This document shows, in pieces, positions 31,161-44,613 of a DNA stretch of 64,000 bases (the stretch's first letter is position 1; each line of letters begins with the position of its first letter). Location of the stretch: NCBI GenBank assembly GCA_010015675.1, contig ML977038.1:1-64000 (forward strand), read 5' to 3'. Position numbers and translations under genes: made by a program. The notes beneath the pieces are model-generated. The model saw nothing but the letters and a program-made list of their open reading frames with translations, did not search any database and was not told the DNA's origin. This DNA is from Byssothecium circinans (Eukaryota; Ascomycota; Dothideomycetes; Pleosporales; Massarinaceae).

Positions 31161-34100
31161 AGAAATAAGAGTTTACTACCTAAGTTTAGGTAAAGACTAC
31201 TAGGGTAAAACTAATATCCTTAGGAAAGAGTATAGAGTATAGGGGTAGAACTCTTATAAGTATTAGGGGGGATATAGAGAGGAGAGAAATAGAGCGCCTA
31301 AAGTATAAAAGTTTAAAAGTAGGTTTCTAGAATTAGGAAACCCTAAGAAATAGAAATAGTAAGAAGGAATATAAAGAAATAAGTAGCTATAGAACTCTTA
31401 GAAACCCTTAAGTAAGAATTATATTTAGATTAGTAAAGAAACTATAGAAAGATTTATAGAGCACCTAGAGCTACGCGCGTAAAGAAAGAACTAATAAGAA
31501 ATAAAAGTCTAGGTAGTAAATAATCTAGATAGGAACCTAGGACTTTATAAAAGAAATAAGAGATATTATATTCTAAGTAAGAGGAGTAAGTTTAAAGAGA
31601 AGGCTTAGTATTTAGGCACCTCTTAGACTACTTAATAAAGTATAGTATATATAGAGAAAATTCTTACTCTATAAAATTAGGGACTTAAAAACCTCTCCTT
31701 AGATATAACTAAGAAGAAAGATAAAGTAAAAATACTACTTAGTACTATCTTTATTATTAACCTAACCCTTTATAGTATTTATAGTCTTATTATTAGCTTT
31801 CTTATTTTCCTCTATATTCTAGGTATTCTTATAGATAGTTTAAGTAGAAGTAGTAGTATTAAAGTAGAGTAAGATTATAGTAAGCCTTAGTTAGACCTTT
31901 AATAGAGAAGTAAAAGTTATTAATAGTAGCCTTAAGGATATCTAAGAATAAAGTAAGCTTATCTTTTTAATATAGTTAGTATCTAAAGAAAGAAACTTAA
32001 AGGGAAAACTTATAATACTAGTAATAATCTTATTTATCTAAGACTAAGTAGCCTTAGTAAGCTTACTAATATACGTAGTAAAGTTATTAATAGAAAAGTT
32101 ATTACTAAAGATAGTAAGCCTAGATATAGTAGATTTATAAGGCTTTTTACTAGTAAACTTATCTAAAGCCTTAGTAATAGTATACTAGGCTTTATTAACC
32201 TTCTCTTAAGTAGCTACCTTTATATTATAGTAATAGAAAGTCTTAATAAGCGTAATAATAATTTCTATAGTAGACTTAGGGAGTTTCTTAGTAGGTAAGT
32301 ACTTCTTACTAGTATCTATGTACTTTTAGTAAGTAGTAGCCTTATAACTCTTCTAAGCTTTATAGTAGTAAAAGCTAACCTCTTAAAGATAGTAGAGGTA
32401 AGGAATATATAGGCGTAGGTTACTAAAGAATATCTAGACTTAACTCTTAATAGTATTCTTAAAAAGGCTAAGAGTAGTCTACTTAGTAGGAATAGTATAA
32501 AAATTATAAAAAGTAAGTTTCTTATTTAGAATAGTAGAGGAATTACTAAGCTTCTAAGAATATTAGTAAGAAATCTTAAATAGAGAACTAAAGGAATTAG
32601 AATACTTAACTACTATCCTTTTTACTAGAGCCTAAATTAAACACGTCTGTCTTATACTAAAGATTATTACACTTATACTTATACTTACACTTAGTATAAG
32701 AAACTTTAAGAGAAGCCTATCCTTTACTATAGATAGTATAGCAAGTAGATAAAGATAGTAAACTAGCGTTAACGTATTCCACTACCGAGCGCGCCACACC
32801 GAGCGCGCCAAAATTTGCTTGGCGGAAAATCAAAGATTCAACCTTTAATAACAATTTAAATACTTAAGCTATTAAGCTAAAAATTTAAATACAGATATAT
32901 ATAATATAGACTAAAAGGATTATTAAAAAATATTCTAGGATTTCTAATAGCTTAGTAAGCTATATAGGTATAGAGAATACTAGGTTACTTTTAGTATATA
33001 GCGTATAAATACCTACTAAACTAGCTAAATAAGTTATAATAACTTTAGAGCTAGTTTATATATATATAATACACCCATTAGCACTAAAATTATAGCGTGC
33101 AGCCTAGACCTATTAGAGAATTAGCGTAGGGAAGGTAGAAATTCCTAAAATTAGAAAACTATAATTAAATATTTTATCTAGCTAGATATTCTTACTTCTA
33201 TTCTTTTAATAAAGTTTATATATATATATATATATATATAGTAGTAATATAAATAGTTAGCTATAAAGAAATAGCTTATATAAGCTATATTATAAGGCAG
33301 TGTTAGAACCCTAAAAATCTATACTTACTAGGCTAGATCTTTTAGTTTAAAAGGTATTTACTTACTTTAAACTTATATATAGCTTTATTTAGTATATACT
33401 ATCCTCCTCCTAAGAAGAAAGTATAGCTTTCTAATATATATAACTTTATTTAGAAGGTTTTCTAAACTTTTATACCCCCTACCTTCTACCTACTATAATA
33501 GCGTTAAATCTAGGCTGCACGCTATAATAACTTAATAGCTACTAACTAATATACTAATAAGTAAGTCCTAAAAGTTATATAGTATATAACTAATGTTTAG
33601 CTATTAATCTATAGGTAAAGGTAGGTTCTACCTAAGATTTCTCCTCTTACTAATAACTACTACATTACGTAAGCTATAGTTATATAAATTTAATACCTAC
33701 TAGATTATATATATATCTATCTAGGTTTAAAATCTTAAAAGAAAATATTAAGGTTTGGCTTTGTTATTAAGATAATACTATTTGATTTTCCTTGCCAAGA
33801 AATTCTGGCGCGCTCGGTGGTGTGGCGCGCTCAGTGGTGGAATACGTTATATAATAAAGTAATAAGAGTACGTATTTTAGAAGTAGTACCTTAGGGCTTA
33901 TATAGAGTATTAGTATAAGAAGGTATAATAGTATAAAGAATAGTAAAATATAAGTTAATAAAAAGAGGAGTTATAATAATAGGTAAAGAGACTTTATAGG
34001 TAATAATAGAAAGAAGTTTAGGGGTAAAGGAGAGAAAGTAATAAGAAAGAAATAAAAAGCTTTTATTTACTTAAAGTATAGGCCCCTACTACGCTAATAT

Positions 34101-34541
34101 TATTCTTTTAAGTAAGAAAATAAATGTAGAGGTAAATTAGATAATAGTAAGTATAAAGAGTTCTAGAGAAGACTAAACTAGATACTAAAAAGTACTAAAA
34201 GAGTTAATTATAGTATAAACTTCTCTTACCTAGTCCTAAGAGTTAACTATAAGATTAAATAGTTCTTATATCTAAGTAAGTAAAAAAGAAAGGAATTCTC
34301 TAAAATATAATAGCAAATAAAAAGGACTTTATCTAAGGAGATTAAGAACTCTAAGATAGTATAGGGGAGGAATTATAGATATATAGAGTTAAGTATATAA
34401 GGAATACTAGGTATAATAGGTAGTAGCTAAGGATGTAAAGACCTATAGAGCTATTAGAAATCTCTTATAAACTATAAATCCTAAATAGTATACTAGAGTT
34501 ACTATCCTTTAGAAATTTTTTTAGCCTTTAAGGGGGGGCAT
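31161..34541 (-). other. Long post-pol region of the Gypsy element, with nested insertion
   Basis: About 2.3 kb (without the insertion at 32772-33847) between the chromodomain and the 3' LTR, far longer than a usual 3' untranslated region. It matches the inverted copy at 16040-18480 throughout. Fewest stops are on the minus strand, antisense to pol. No known protein seen. Confidence 0.5.
32772..33847 (+). mobile_element. 1.08-kb non-autonomous Fot/pogo-like element inside the Gypsy 3' region
   Basis: Flanked by TA (32770-32771 and 33848-33849). Inverted ends begin ACGTATTCCAC and hold two direct copies of a unit with a GCGCGCC core. The interior has no coding capacity, a (TA)n run at 33219-33240, and an inner inverted repeat (TATAGCGTGCAGCCTAGA near 33090, its complement near 33505). 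The inverted Gypsy copy shows the uninterrupted site near 16729, proving insertion. Confidence 0.85.
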
Positions 34542-34725
34542 TATAATAGGCTAGGCCCTAGTTCTTTAAAGGCTACTCTTTAAACTCTAAGTCCTTTAAA
34601 CTAGCTCTAGAGTAATCTCTAAGTTCTCTTATATATAGATTTATGCTTAGGAGAACTCTCTCTCTTTAATAAATCTATCTATATTTTACTTAGCATCTTT
34701 AGCTCCTTAAGCTTAGCTCCTTATA
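34542..34725 (+). repeat. 3' LTR of the Gypsy element
   Basis: Matches the 5' LTR at 25818-26001 and, inverted, the LTR at 15859-16039. It follows a polypurine tract and is followed by the target duplication TAAAG at 34726-34730. Confidence 0.85.
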
Positions 34726-34730
34726 TAAAG

Positions 34731-35332
34731 TGTCTATAAAGCTATAGTAATAGAAGTACTAAGGTTAGTAGGTAGTTTAAGTATTAGCTTATTATTATCC
34801 TTTAGATTAAGATACTTCTATACTCTAGCTAAGATAGCCTTACCTTTAAAGATATTATACTACTTATCTTAGTTTCTAAGACTAGTAAGTACTATATCTA
34901 AGGCAGTAATACTACTAGCTATAGATAAAGTAGTATAAGGTATAATAATAGTATTAAATAGTATAGAATAGTAATAAACTATCTAAAAACTATCTAGGTA
35001 AGGTTTATATCAGCTATAGATTAAGGTAATTAAGGGTATAAGAGTATACGTAGGTATATAGGATAGTTTAGAACTATTAGGAATAGTTAGCATAACTATG
35101 TAGGCGTAGGTATAGGGACTACTTAAGTTTAGATAATAAATAAAGTAGATAAAGCTAGATTAGGCTTATAACTATTAGATAGCTAAGCACTAAGAGTATA
35201 AAGAGGAAAGAATTAACTATATATAGAGTAGTAAAGCTTAGAAGGCTAGACTATATAAGTAAGTAGCTAAGGCTAGGCTAGAAAAGGCTAGAGAATAGTA
35301 GAGAACTATTTAGTACTATAGGTCTAATATTA
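34731..35332. repeat. RIP-degraded AT-rich DNA, unidentified
   Basis: About 600 bp of stop-rich AT-rich sequence between the Gypsy 3' LTR and Fot copy 3. The right 150 bp are purine-rich (repeated AAGGCTAGA). Nothing else recognised. Confidence 0.5.
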
Positions 35333-35334
35333 TA

Positions 35335-37185
35335 ACGTAAAGCACTACTAAACCGCCTATACTACTAAACCGCCTACAATTCCTTAGCAACACTAACTCT
35401 ATCTTTAACATAAAAATGCCTTAACAATAAAGGTCTGAATGACTCTAACACAAAGGCAGACTATAGCTTGCCTTTAGCGCATACAATAGAGGCTAATTCC
35501 AAAGCTATCGAAGCGCTGCTAAGGCCTTTAACGTTAAGCCTCGCGTCCTTACCAAACGCGCTAAAGGAATACCGTTTCGACTAGAAACGGTACCAAACTG
35601 TTTAAAACTATCCTTGACTAAGCAGGAAACACTTATCCTATACATCCTTAACCTTAATTCGCGAGGATTTGTGCCTATGTTAGACGAAGTATTAGATATA
35701 GCGAATAAACTACTACGCGAGCAGGGTGGTAAGAAAGTAGGTATTAACTAGGCAGAACAGTTCGTGAACTATTTAGAATAGTTACGAATAGTTTAGAACT
35801 ATTTAAAGGACCATTAGAGGGCACTACAGAAAGATCCTAAGGTAGTTAGCACGTGGTTTAAGCTTATACAGGATACTAAAGCGAAGTACAGCGTACATGA
35901 TAATAATATACATAACTTTAATAAGACTAGCTTTTAGATGGGTGTTATTAGCTCTATAAAAGTAGTTACTAGCTTAGAGAAGTAAGAAAGGCCTACAACA
36001 GTTCAGCTAGGCGATAAGGAGTAGGTGATAGATATCTAGAGTATATGTTTAAATAGTACATTCACCCTATGATTTATTATATATAAAGGACACGTCTATA
36101 TCTCTTTATAGTACTAGGAAGCTAATATACTACGCAATTAAAAGCTCTTAGTCTTAGAGAATAGATAGACAACCAATAAGCTTAGTCTCGCGTAGTTAAA
36201 GCACTTCAACGAGCATACAAAGGTAAGAACTATTAGCGTCTATTAGTTGCTAATTTTAGATGGCCACAAAAGCCACCTTAATCAAGATTTTAAGGATTAT
36301 TATTATAATAATAAGATCCTTACGCTCTATATGCTACTATACTTGTCACATATCCTCTAGCTACTTAATATAGTGTGTTTCTCGCCGCTTAAGCGCAAGT
36401 ACTCTAATATTGTTTAGGGCTTAGCGTAATAATACATTTACTATATTAATAAGGAAGCGTTCCTACTAGCCTTTAAAGACGTGTTTTTAAGCGTGTTTAT
36501 GGTTTAGAACTATTAAAAGGCCTTTAAGGCAATAGGGCTAGTCCCTTTAAACGCGCAGGTAGTACTTAATCGCCTTAATATACGTATACGCACCCTACTA
36601 GGACCCTTACTACTAGAGACGCTATAGCTATCAAGGACTCTAAGTAATACACGTGAATTTAGCTTATAGTTAAAGTTTGTACGTAATTCTATTACTCAGT
36701 CACTACGAACAGCGTAGGATAGGCTTTCGCAGCTCATTAAAGGCACTAAGTTAGTGCTGCATAATACTACGCTTATAAAGTCGCGCATGAAAGAGCTTGA
36801 AAAGCAACTTGCAGCAGTAACTAAGCGTAAAACACGCAAACGCAAGTATCTTTAGAAGGGTAGTATTATAGAGTTTAGTCCTATAGCAGACTAGGTTAGT
36901 TCTAAACTATTAGGAACTATTCAGAACTATAAGAGGGCGAGGGTAGAGGGTAAACGCGAAGTATAATAACTAAGTATTCGCTACTATAGTAACTGCGGTA
37001 AGGCTAGGCATAACGCGAGAACGTGTCAAGTAGATAAAGAGGGTTCTTCTAAGTTAGAGGCTAGTACTTAGTTTATTATATCAAGTAGCAATGCGGACGA
37101 TAACGATGATAAAGTTAAGTAAGTTAGTATTGCTAAGGAATCATAGGCAGTTTAGTAGTGTAGGCGGTTTAGTAGTACTTTACAT
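35335..37185 (+). mobile_element. Fot1/pogo-family DNA transposon, copy 3, heavily RIP-mutated
   Basis: 1,851 bp between TA dinucleotides (35333-35334, 37186-37187), collinear with copy 1 along its whole length. Nearly every difference from copy 1 is C to T or G to A; for example the first catalytic region GATGAGACCAGC becomes AATAAGACTAGC near 35923. The transposase frame is full of stops. It is inserted in a 1-kb non-autonomous element, whose right part follows at 37188. Confidence 0.88.
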
Positions 37186-37187
37186 TA

Positions 37188-37454
37188 TAGTATATTACTA
37201 ATATTTAGCTATTAATCTATAGTATAAGGTAGATTTTAGCTACTAATACTTTATAGGTTAATAATTATTTTATTACGTAAGCTAAGGCTATAAAAATTTA
37301 ATAGCTATTAGATTATATATATATCTATCTAGGTTTAAAATTTCAATAGAAAATATTCAGGTTTAGCTTTGTTATTAAGATAATACTACTTTGATATTCC
37401 GCTAAGCAATTCTGCGCGGTTTAGTAGTTTGCGCAGTTTAGTGGTAGAATACGT
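37188..37454 (+). mobile_element. Right part of a 1-kb non-autonomous element, split by Fot copy 3
   Basis: Aligns with the right quarter of the element at 32772-33847 and ends in an inverted terminus with the TTCC-type tip (AGAATACGT) followed by TA. Its left part is not present to the left of Fot copy 3. Confidence 0.7.
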
Positions 37455-37471
37455 TATCTATATTATATATA

Positions 37472-38541
37472 ACCTAAAGCACCATCGAGACGGCCACCCA
37501 TCGAGCCGGCCACTTTTGCCAAGCTTTTTTCAACCTCTTGTATCGTTAATAACTATTTTAATATAAGAGCTATTAAGCTGAAAGTTTAAATACAGATATA
37601 TATAATATAGATCTAAAAGGTTATAAAAAATATTCTAGGATTTCTAATATCTTCGTAAGCTAGATAAGTATAGAGTAAACTTACTCGCCTAAGCTTTATA
37701 CCCTACAATATATAATAAACTAGCTTAATAAATTATAATAACTTTAGAGCTAGTTTATATATATATAATATACCTATTAGCACTAAAATTATAGCGTGCA
37801 GCCTAGACCTATTAGAGAATTAGCGTAGAGAGGGTAGAGATTCCTAAAATTAGAAAACTATAATTAAATATTTTATCTAGCTAGATATTCTTACTTTTTT
37901 TCTTTTAATAAACTTCATATATATATATAATAGCAATATAAATAGTTAGCTATAAAATATTAGCTTATATAAGCTTTATAATAAGGCAGTGTTTAAATTA
38001 TCTTAAAATCCTATACTTCCTAAGCTAGATCTTTTAGTTTAAAAGGTATTTACTTACTTTAAACTTTATATATAGCTTTATTTAGTATATACTATCCTCC
38101 TCCTAAGAAGAAAGTAGAGATATCTAATATATATAACTTTATTTAAAAGAGTTTTTATTTTTTTTTAACTCCCTATCTTACACCTACTATAATAGCGTTA
38201 AATCTAGACTGCACGCTATAATAACTTAATAGCTACTAACTAATATACTAATAAGTAAGTCCTAAAAGTTATATAGTATATAACTAACGTTTAGCTATTA
38301 ATCTATAGGAAAAGGTAGGTTCTACCTAAGATTTCTCCTCTTACTAATAACTACTATATTACGTAAGCTATAGCTATATAAATTTAATACCTACTAGATT
38401 ATATATATATCTATCTAGGTTTAAATTTTTAAAAGAAAATATTAAGGTTTAGCTTTGTTATTAAGATAATACGGTTTGATTTTCCTTGCCAAGAAAAAGT
38501 GGCCGGCTCGATGGGGTGGCCGTCTCGATGGTGCTTTACGT
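37472..38541 (+). mobile_element. 1.07-kb non-autonomous Fot/pogo-like element
   Basis: Flanked by TA (37470-37471, 38542-38543). Ends start ACCTAAAGCACC / ACGTAAAGCACC and hold a directly repeated unit with an NCGGCC core. The interior is strongly similar to 32772-33847, including the inner inverted repeat GCGTGCAGCCTAGAC / CTGCACGCTATAATA. No coding capacity. It is inserted in another copy whose fragment continues at 38542. Confidence 0.85.
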
Positions 38542-38670
38542 TATGTCTATTTAAAATTTCAGCTTAATAGCTCTTATATTTAAATTATTATTAAAGGTTG
38601 AATATTTGATGTTCCTTGCCAAGCATTTTTGGCGTGCTCGGTGGGTGGCGCGCTCGGTGGTGCTTTACGT
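38542..38670 (-). mobile_element. Left-end fragment of a minus-oriented 1-kb element
   Basis: Nearly identical to the window start (1-123) and to the left end of 32772-33847 in reverse complement, ending in the tip ACGTAAAGCACC (minus strand) and TA at 38671-38672. The few bases at 37455-37471 continue the same element on the other side of the 37472-38541 insertion. This is the last repeat before gene-type DNA. Confidence 0.75.
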
Positions 38671-38672
38671 TA

Positions 38673-39536
38673 TTGATAATAGCGGACTTATATTTCACCA
38701 TGTGCACTGATTATTATGAACCACTAGCATTGGAGCAGCAAATTACGCCCCTCAAACTATTCTATAGAGCTGTGAGCAGCTGACTATGCTTTTCTGCAGT
38801 TCCCTCGCCCATGTCATGCGTGATCGCCATGTAGATGCTAACCAAAGTTTCCTCCGTGAGATGGCCTTCGCAGCCATGACAGGCACCGAAGTTGGGGTAT
38901 CTCCTTCGCCTAGAGCCTCACAAAAAGCTCTCAGAAAAAGGTGAGCCCTGTGAACGCCATCTATGTGCGACAAACCAGGAAACCTTTCCGTCGTGCAGAA
39001 GCCGCTTGTAGAAGACGACGAAAAAGACGCTCACTGAGTGGTATGACAGGGGAAGGAAACGCTTTTAGGGTAAAGAGGAAAGAAAGGGAGACAGGTCGCC
39101 GGCACCGAAAGTCCGGAAATGGAATCTAACTATAGGTCCCCAAGCAGCATGGATCGGCAGGAAATGCGGAGGCATGGAATGTTCGTAAACGCGTGTAGAA
39201 GTCGTCTTGACCTCTGCCGTCAAGATAAGTTCGACGACCTTTGCGCCGGATATCCTGGAGATGCTGGGCCCGAAGAGACGCATGTCCGTAAAGAAACAGT
39301 CGCTGTCTATATGCTGATTGGGGTATGAGATTTCAGACTTTCGTGTTGCAACCGGAAAGAATCGCAGAAACCGTGGGAAAAGAGACTTGCAAAGATAAGG
39401 AAATTAGTGAGACCTCCAACATGAGCCGAGTCATGCGTAGAGGTCTGGAGCCGCTGTCGAAGCGGCGCGATGAACCCGGGTATCATGGTGAAGTAAGGCT
39501 CCCAGGTGTCGCAGGGCCCCGCACGGGAGGCGGAAT
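38673..39536. other. Intergenic DNA at the repeat/gene boundary
   Basis: Base composition becomes normal at once after 38672. Short open frames exist on both strands, none resembling a protein I know and none with a convincing intron-exon pattern. The part nearest 39537 is probably the 3' untranslated region of the Ded1 gene. Confidence 0.5.
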
Positions 39537-41712
<2,176 letters not shown>

Positions 41713-42648
41713 GTTGTATGGGGCCGTATTACGGGTAGATCGAAGAGTCGTTGAAGTGAGTGGAGTGGACGAGGTCGTATTCGGTCGAACTAAATAGTTC
41801 CGAGACTCTGCTGGTGAACGACAGAAAAACTGTCGGTCTAGGTGACTATGAGAACCGTCAAATACCAGGCAGAAACGCGCCTGAAACTCTTCGTGATAGG
41901 AAGTGGTGTTCCCTTTCCCACAAACGACCGAAGAAATGAGAGCGAAGACCAAAGGAGTGGACTTCACCTGCGGTGTGGTAGAAGACTGGAGATGCACACA
42001 AGAGGGGTTGATGTGTGGGAGAAATTGTTGTGTGAGGGAAAGAGAGGAGCCGGGCAGAAAAAGAAGGAAAGAGCCTTTTTGCCACTAGTGCGCTAAGCCT
42101 GAATCCAACTAGTGCCTTTGCCCAGCCTGGCAGGCGGTGAGACTGGGGGCTGGATTTGTTACGGTGAGTGAGCCGCCTCTGACTTGCTGCGGCGCAACAC
42201 GGCACGACATCTGGACCTGCAAACTGCGTCGCATGTGTCTTTCTTTTTATCCCTCGTCCTGCTGGTGTGGCTTTGATCAGGTTGTGGGCCCGTCGTCGGC
42301 GAATTCGGTACACTAGATACGTAGGCTCAAGTGCTCGTACCCACGTAGTAAAATCTCGAGAAATAAGCTAACAGCCATACTCTGGAAAACCCATCCTGGG
42401 GGCATTCAATACCTAATACTCCGCGTCACCCTTGAGCTTCAATGGCAACTAGAGTTGTGACAGCTTGCTTCCCGAAATCATCTTTCCACTCGAGGTACCT
42501 TTACCGGCTGGAGAGTCTCAACGTCTGATTTGCACGTGCAGAACCGCAGAACTACGCTACCGCACGCATTCACAGGCACTGGGCAAGGTCAGGCTTGTGA
42601 ACGTGCTCCATGTATATTGACTACGAATGTACAAATGCAATAATGTAT
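41713..42648. other. Ded1 upstream region and intergenic DNA
   Basis: The 400 bp next to the Ded1 start, read on the minus strand, are CT-rich and probably contain promoter and 5' leader. An open frame of 151 codons (42313-41858, minus) overlaps it, but it has no recognisable content. 42320-42648 shows nothing definite and probably includes the 3' end of the cyclophilin transcript. Confidence 0.45.
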
Positions 42649-42932
42649 CTACGCCATGCTTTTCTCCTTGAATCCACCTAAGCCGCCGCCGCCTCGAGAG
42701 CGAAGAAAAAGGACACACACACCAACAATAGCCCCGACGAAAAACAACTTTTGCCCCATGGAAAGACCGTCATCGCCCTCGCTGTGTGATGCGGGAGCGG
42801 GAATAGGGGCTTTTGCTTTTTTAGGCTCACTAGGCTGTTCTTTAATATTAGCTTGGTCGAGTTTTGTTTGCTGAGACGAAGTAACATCGAGATTGTCGCC
42901 TTCTTTCGCAGGTTGCACTGCACCGTAAAGAT
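42649..42932 (-). CDS. Alternative last exon of cyclophilin B: linker and transmembrane tail
   Basis: An open stretch with no start ATG of its own encodes about 93 residues: a charged linker with KKAKAPIPAPAS, then MGQKLFFVGAIVGVCVLFL, one hydrophobic segment, then a Gly-rich end, KEKSMA. A splice from a donor GTATCC at 43005 to an acceptor CTTCAAG ending at 42933 (73 nt, branch-like GCTGATAC) joins it in frame to cyclophilin B just before the HVEL end; a second in-frame acceptor is GTGCAG at 42918. Without this splice the cyclophilin ends in HVEL. I infer two isoforms, a soluble ER-retained one and a membrane-anchored one. A separate gene is unlikely because the stretch lacks an ATG. Confidence 0.55.
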
Positions 42933-42985
42933 CTTGAAGTAAAGGAAGTATCAGCGCCTCTCCAGCAAATCAAACCACAATTGGC

Positions 42986-43876
42986 CTAGAGTTCCACATG
43001 GATACCTTCGTCGGGCACCTCTAGCTCGCCGCTCTTGGCGATCTTGACCGTCTTGGTCGGCTTGTCACCAGGGGCCTTGTCCACATTCTCAATCTTCTCC
43101 ACGATATCATATCCCTCAAGAACCTCGCCGAAGACGACATGGCGGCCATCGAGCCAGCTAGTGATGGCGGTGGTAATGAAGAACTGAGAGCCGTTCGTAT
43201 CCTTTCCAGAGTTGGCCATGCCTAAAAAAAGCGTCAGTCGGTTCCGGCAACAGTCAAAGACGGACGATGGAAATTTTGGAAAGTGTAACCAGTGTTATGA
43301 CACGGCACTGTACAAACGCAATTACTTACTGAGGGCGCCCTTCTTGGAGTGCTTGAGCTTGAAGTTCTCGTCTGGGAACTTCTGACCGTAGATGGACTTG
43401 CCACCTGTTCCGTCACCATTGGTGAAGTCACCACCCTGGATCATGAAGTCCTTGATGACACGGTGGAAGGTGGAGCCCTCGTAGCCGAAGCCCTTCTCGC
43501 CAGTGGCCAACGCACTGCATTCTTGTAAGCACGCATGTAGTATGTATGGGTTTACGAGTCGTACCGGAAGTTCTCAGCGGTCTATGTAGCTGTCAGTCAA
43601 GTCCACAGTCACGAAGGCAGGGCTACTTACCTTAGGGACAGTCTTGCCGTACAGACCGATCACGACGCGGCCCAATTTCTCATCGCCATGCTCGATGTCG
43701 AAGTAGACCTGTACAATGTGCTCGTTAACGAGGGGTCACTCAATGCGCGTTCCAGCGCTGCGTACCTTGTGAGTGATCTTCGGTCCTTTGACAGCTTCAG
43801 AAGTCTGCGCAAAGAACGCGAAGGTTATCGTAAGGATCAAAAGAGCCGAGATAACGAATCTCTGTATCGAAAGCAT
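42986..43876 (-). CDS. Peptidyl-prolyl cis-trans isomerase B (ER cyclophilin)
   Basis: Cyclophilin that speeds proline isomerisation during folding of secretory proteins. Exons 43876-43766, 43708-43631, 43581-43565, 43514-43330 and 43221-42986 give 208 residues. Residues 1-27 are a signal peptide ([22 protein letters not shown]). The catalytic fold shows [27 protein letters not shown], then [16 protein letters not shown] (catalytic Arg, Phe, Gln), [16 protein letters not shown] and [12 protein letters not shown]. The C terminus HVEL is an HDEL-like retrieval signal, so the protein should stay in the ER. Exon 3 is only 17 nt. The start is supported by the signal peptide. An alternative last exon may replace the HVEL end with a membrane segment. 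Confidence 0.95.
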
Positions 43877-44080
43877 GGTGTTTGGTGTCTCCGATGCGAT
43901 TGAGGGGAACGTGGGTTTTAAGGACAGCTGGTGGTCCCTGACTGGGGATGTCTGGTGGCCGCTTCCTGAAACGTGGTGGCTCGGCATTTCTTTTCTCCGC
44001 GCATTCCCCGTTTCGCAACTGACCGCCCCGTCTTCAAGGTATTTTACAGCATCGAAAACAGCATTTGCAAACCCACAACC
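43877..44080. promoter_or_regulatory. Bidirectional promoter between cyclophilin B and mitochondrial uS13
   Basis: Only 204 bp separate the two divergent start codons, so the genes must share regulatory sequence. Two AACGTGG motifs are present (about 43909 and 43971). No TATA box stands out. I cannot assign specific factors. Confidence 0.5.
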
Positions 44081-44613
44081 ATGGTATGAATGCACGCCTG
44101 CAATTGATTAAAAATGAGTCGCGCTAATATGTGTAGCCTTTCATCTACGGATTCAACTTCACAGAAGGCACGCTCGTAAAAGTATTTGCGCCCCATCTGC
44201 CGCGGCCATTGACTACGCTCTGACACATTCGCAGCGCTCTCTCGAAACTATTTTTGGCGTCGGTCCCAAAGTCTCGCAGCGAATCATGGCACAAAACCAC
44301 ATCCATCCGTGGGCGAAGGTCGGCAGTCTAGCTCAGTCCAAACTCATGGATCTCACCGAAGAGCTGTCGAGCATGAAGCTGGAGAATGACCTACGGAGAG
44401 AAACACAGGACAACATCAGACGGCTAAGAGATATGGGTTCATACAGAGGAAGGCGACATGCCATGGGTCTGCCAGTGCGAGGGCAAAGGACAAGGACACA
44501 GGTATGTGCTGTGTTTGTCTTAGGTTCAGAAAAGATATTGATATTGGCAGATCGCGACCGCGAGAAAGTTGAACAAAATAGAACGGGGCGGATCTGGGCG
44601 TATTCAAATGTAA
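44081..44613 (+). CDS. SWS2: Mitochondrial small-subunit ribosomal protein uS13 (S13/Sws2)
   Basis: Component of the mitochondrial 30S-type subunit head that contacts tRNA and the large subunit. Four exons: the start codon alone (44081-44083), 44137-44181, 44235-44501 and 44551-44613, with introns of 53, 53 and 49 nt. The product has 125 residues. FIYGFNF opens the conserved region, TIFGVGPK is the helix-hairpin-helix segment, and ENDLRRETQDNIRRLRDMGSYRGRRHAMGLPVRGQRTRTQ is the family's most conserved part (given here for recognition as LRRETQ, GSYRGRRHAMGLPVRGQ). It ends IATARKLNKIERGGSGRIQM. Phase and conserved sequence agree at every junction. The single-codon first exon is unusual and means that ORF finders miss the N terminus. 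Confidence 0.9.

Larger units (their letters stand above)
25818..34725 (+). mobile_element. Complete but RIP-mutated Ty3/Gypsy chromovirus
   Basis: Two roughly 184-bp LTRs (25818-26001, 34542-34725) flank the element, with the 5-bp target duplication TAAAG at 25813-25817 and 34726-34730. LTR ends read TATAA..TTATA, the expected RIP product of TGTAA..TTACA. A polypurine tract (AAGGGGGGGCA) precedes the 3' LTR. Subtracting the 1.08-kb insertion at 32772-33847, the element is about 7.8 kb. Order: gag-like region, protease, reverse transcriptase, RNase H, integrase, chromodomain, then an unusually long 3' region. Confidence 0.88.

Noticed and set aside
33219..33240. TA run as a promoter or origin
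   Set aside because: It is a simple repeat inside a non-autonomous transposon and is shorter in the sister copy.
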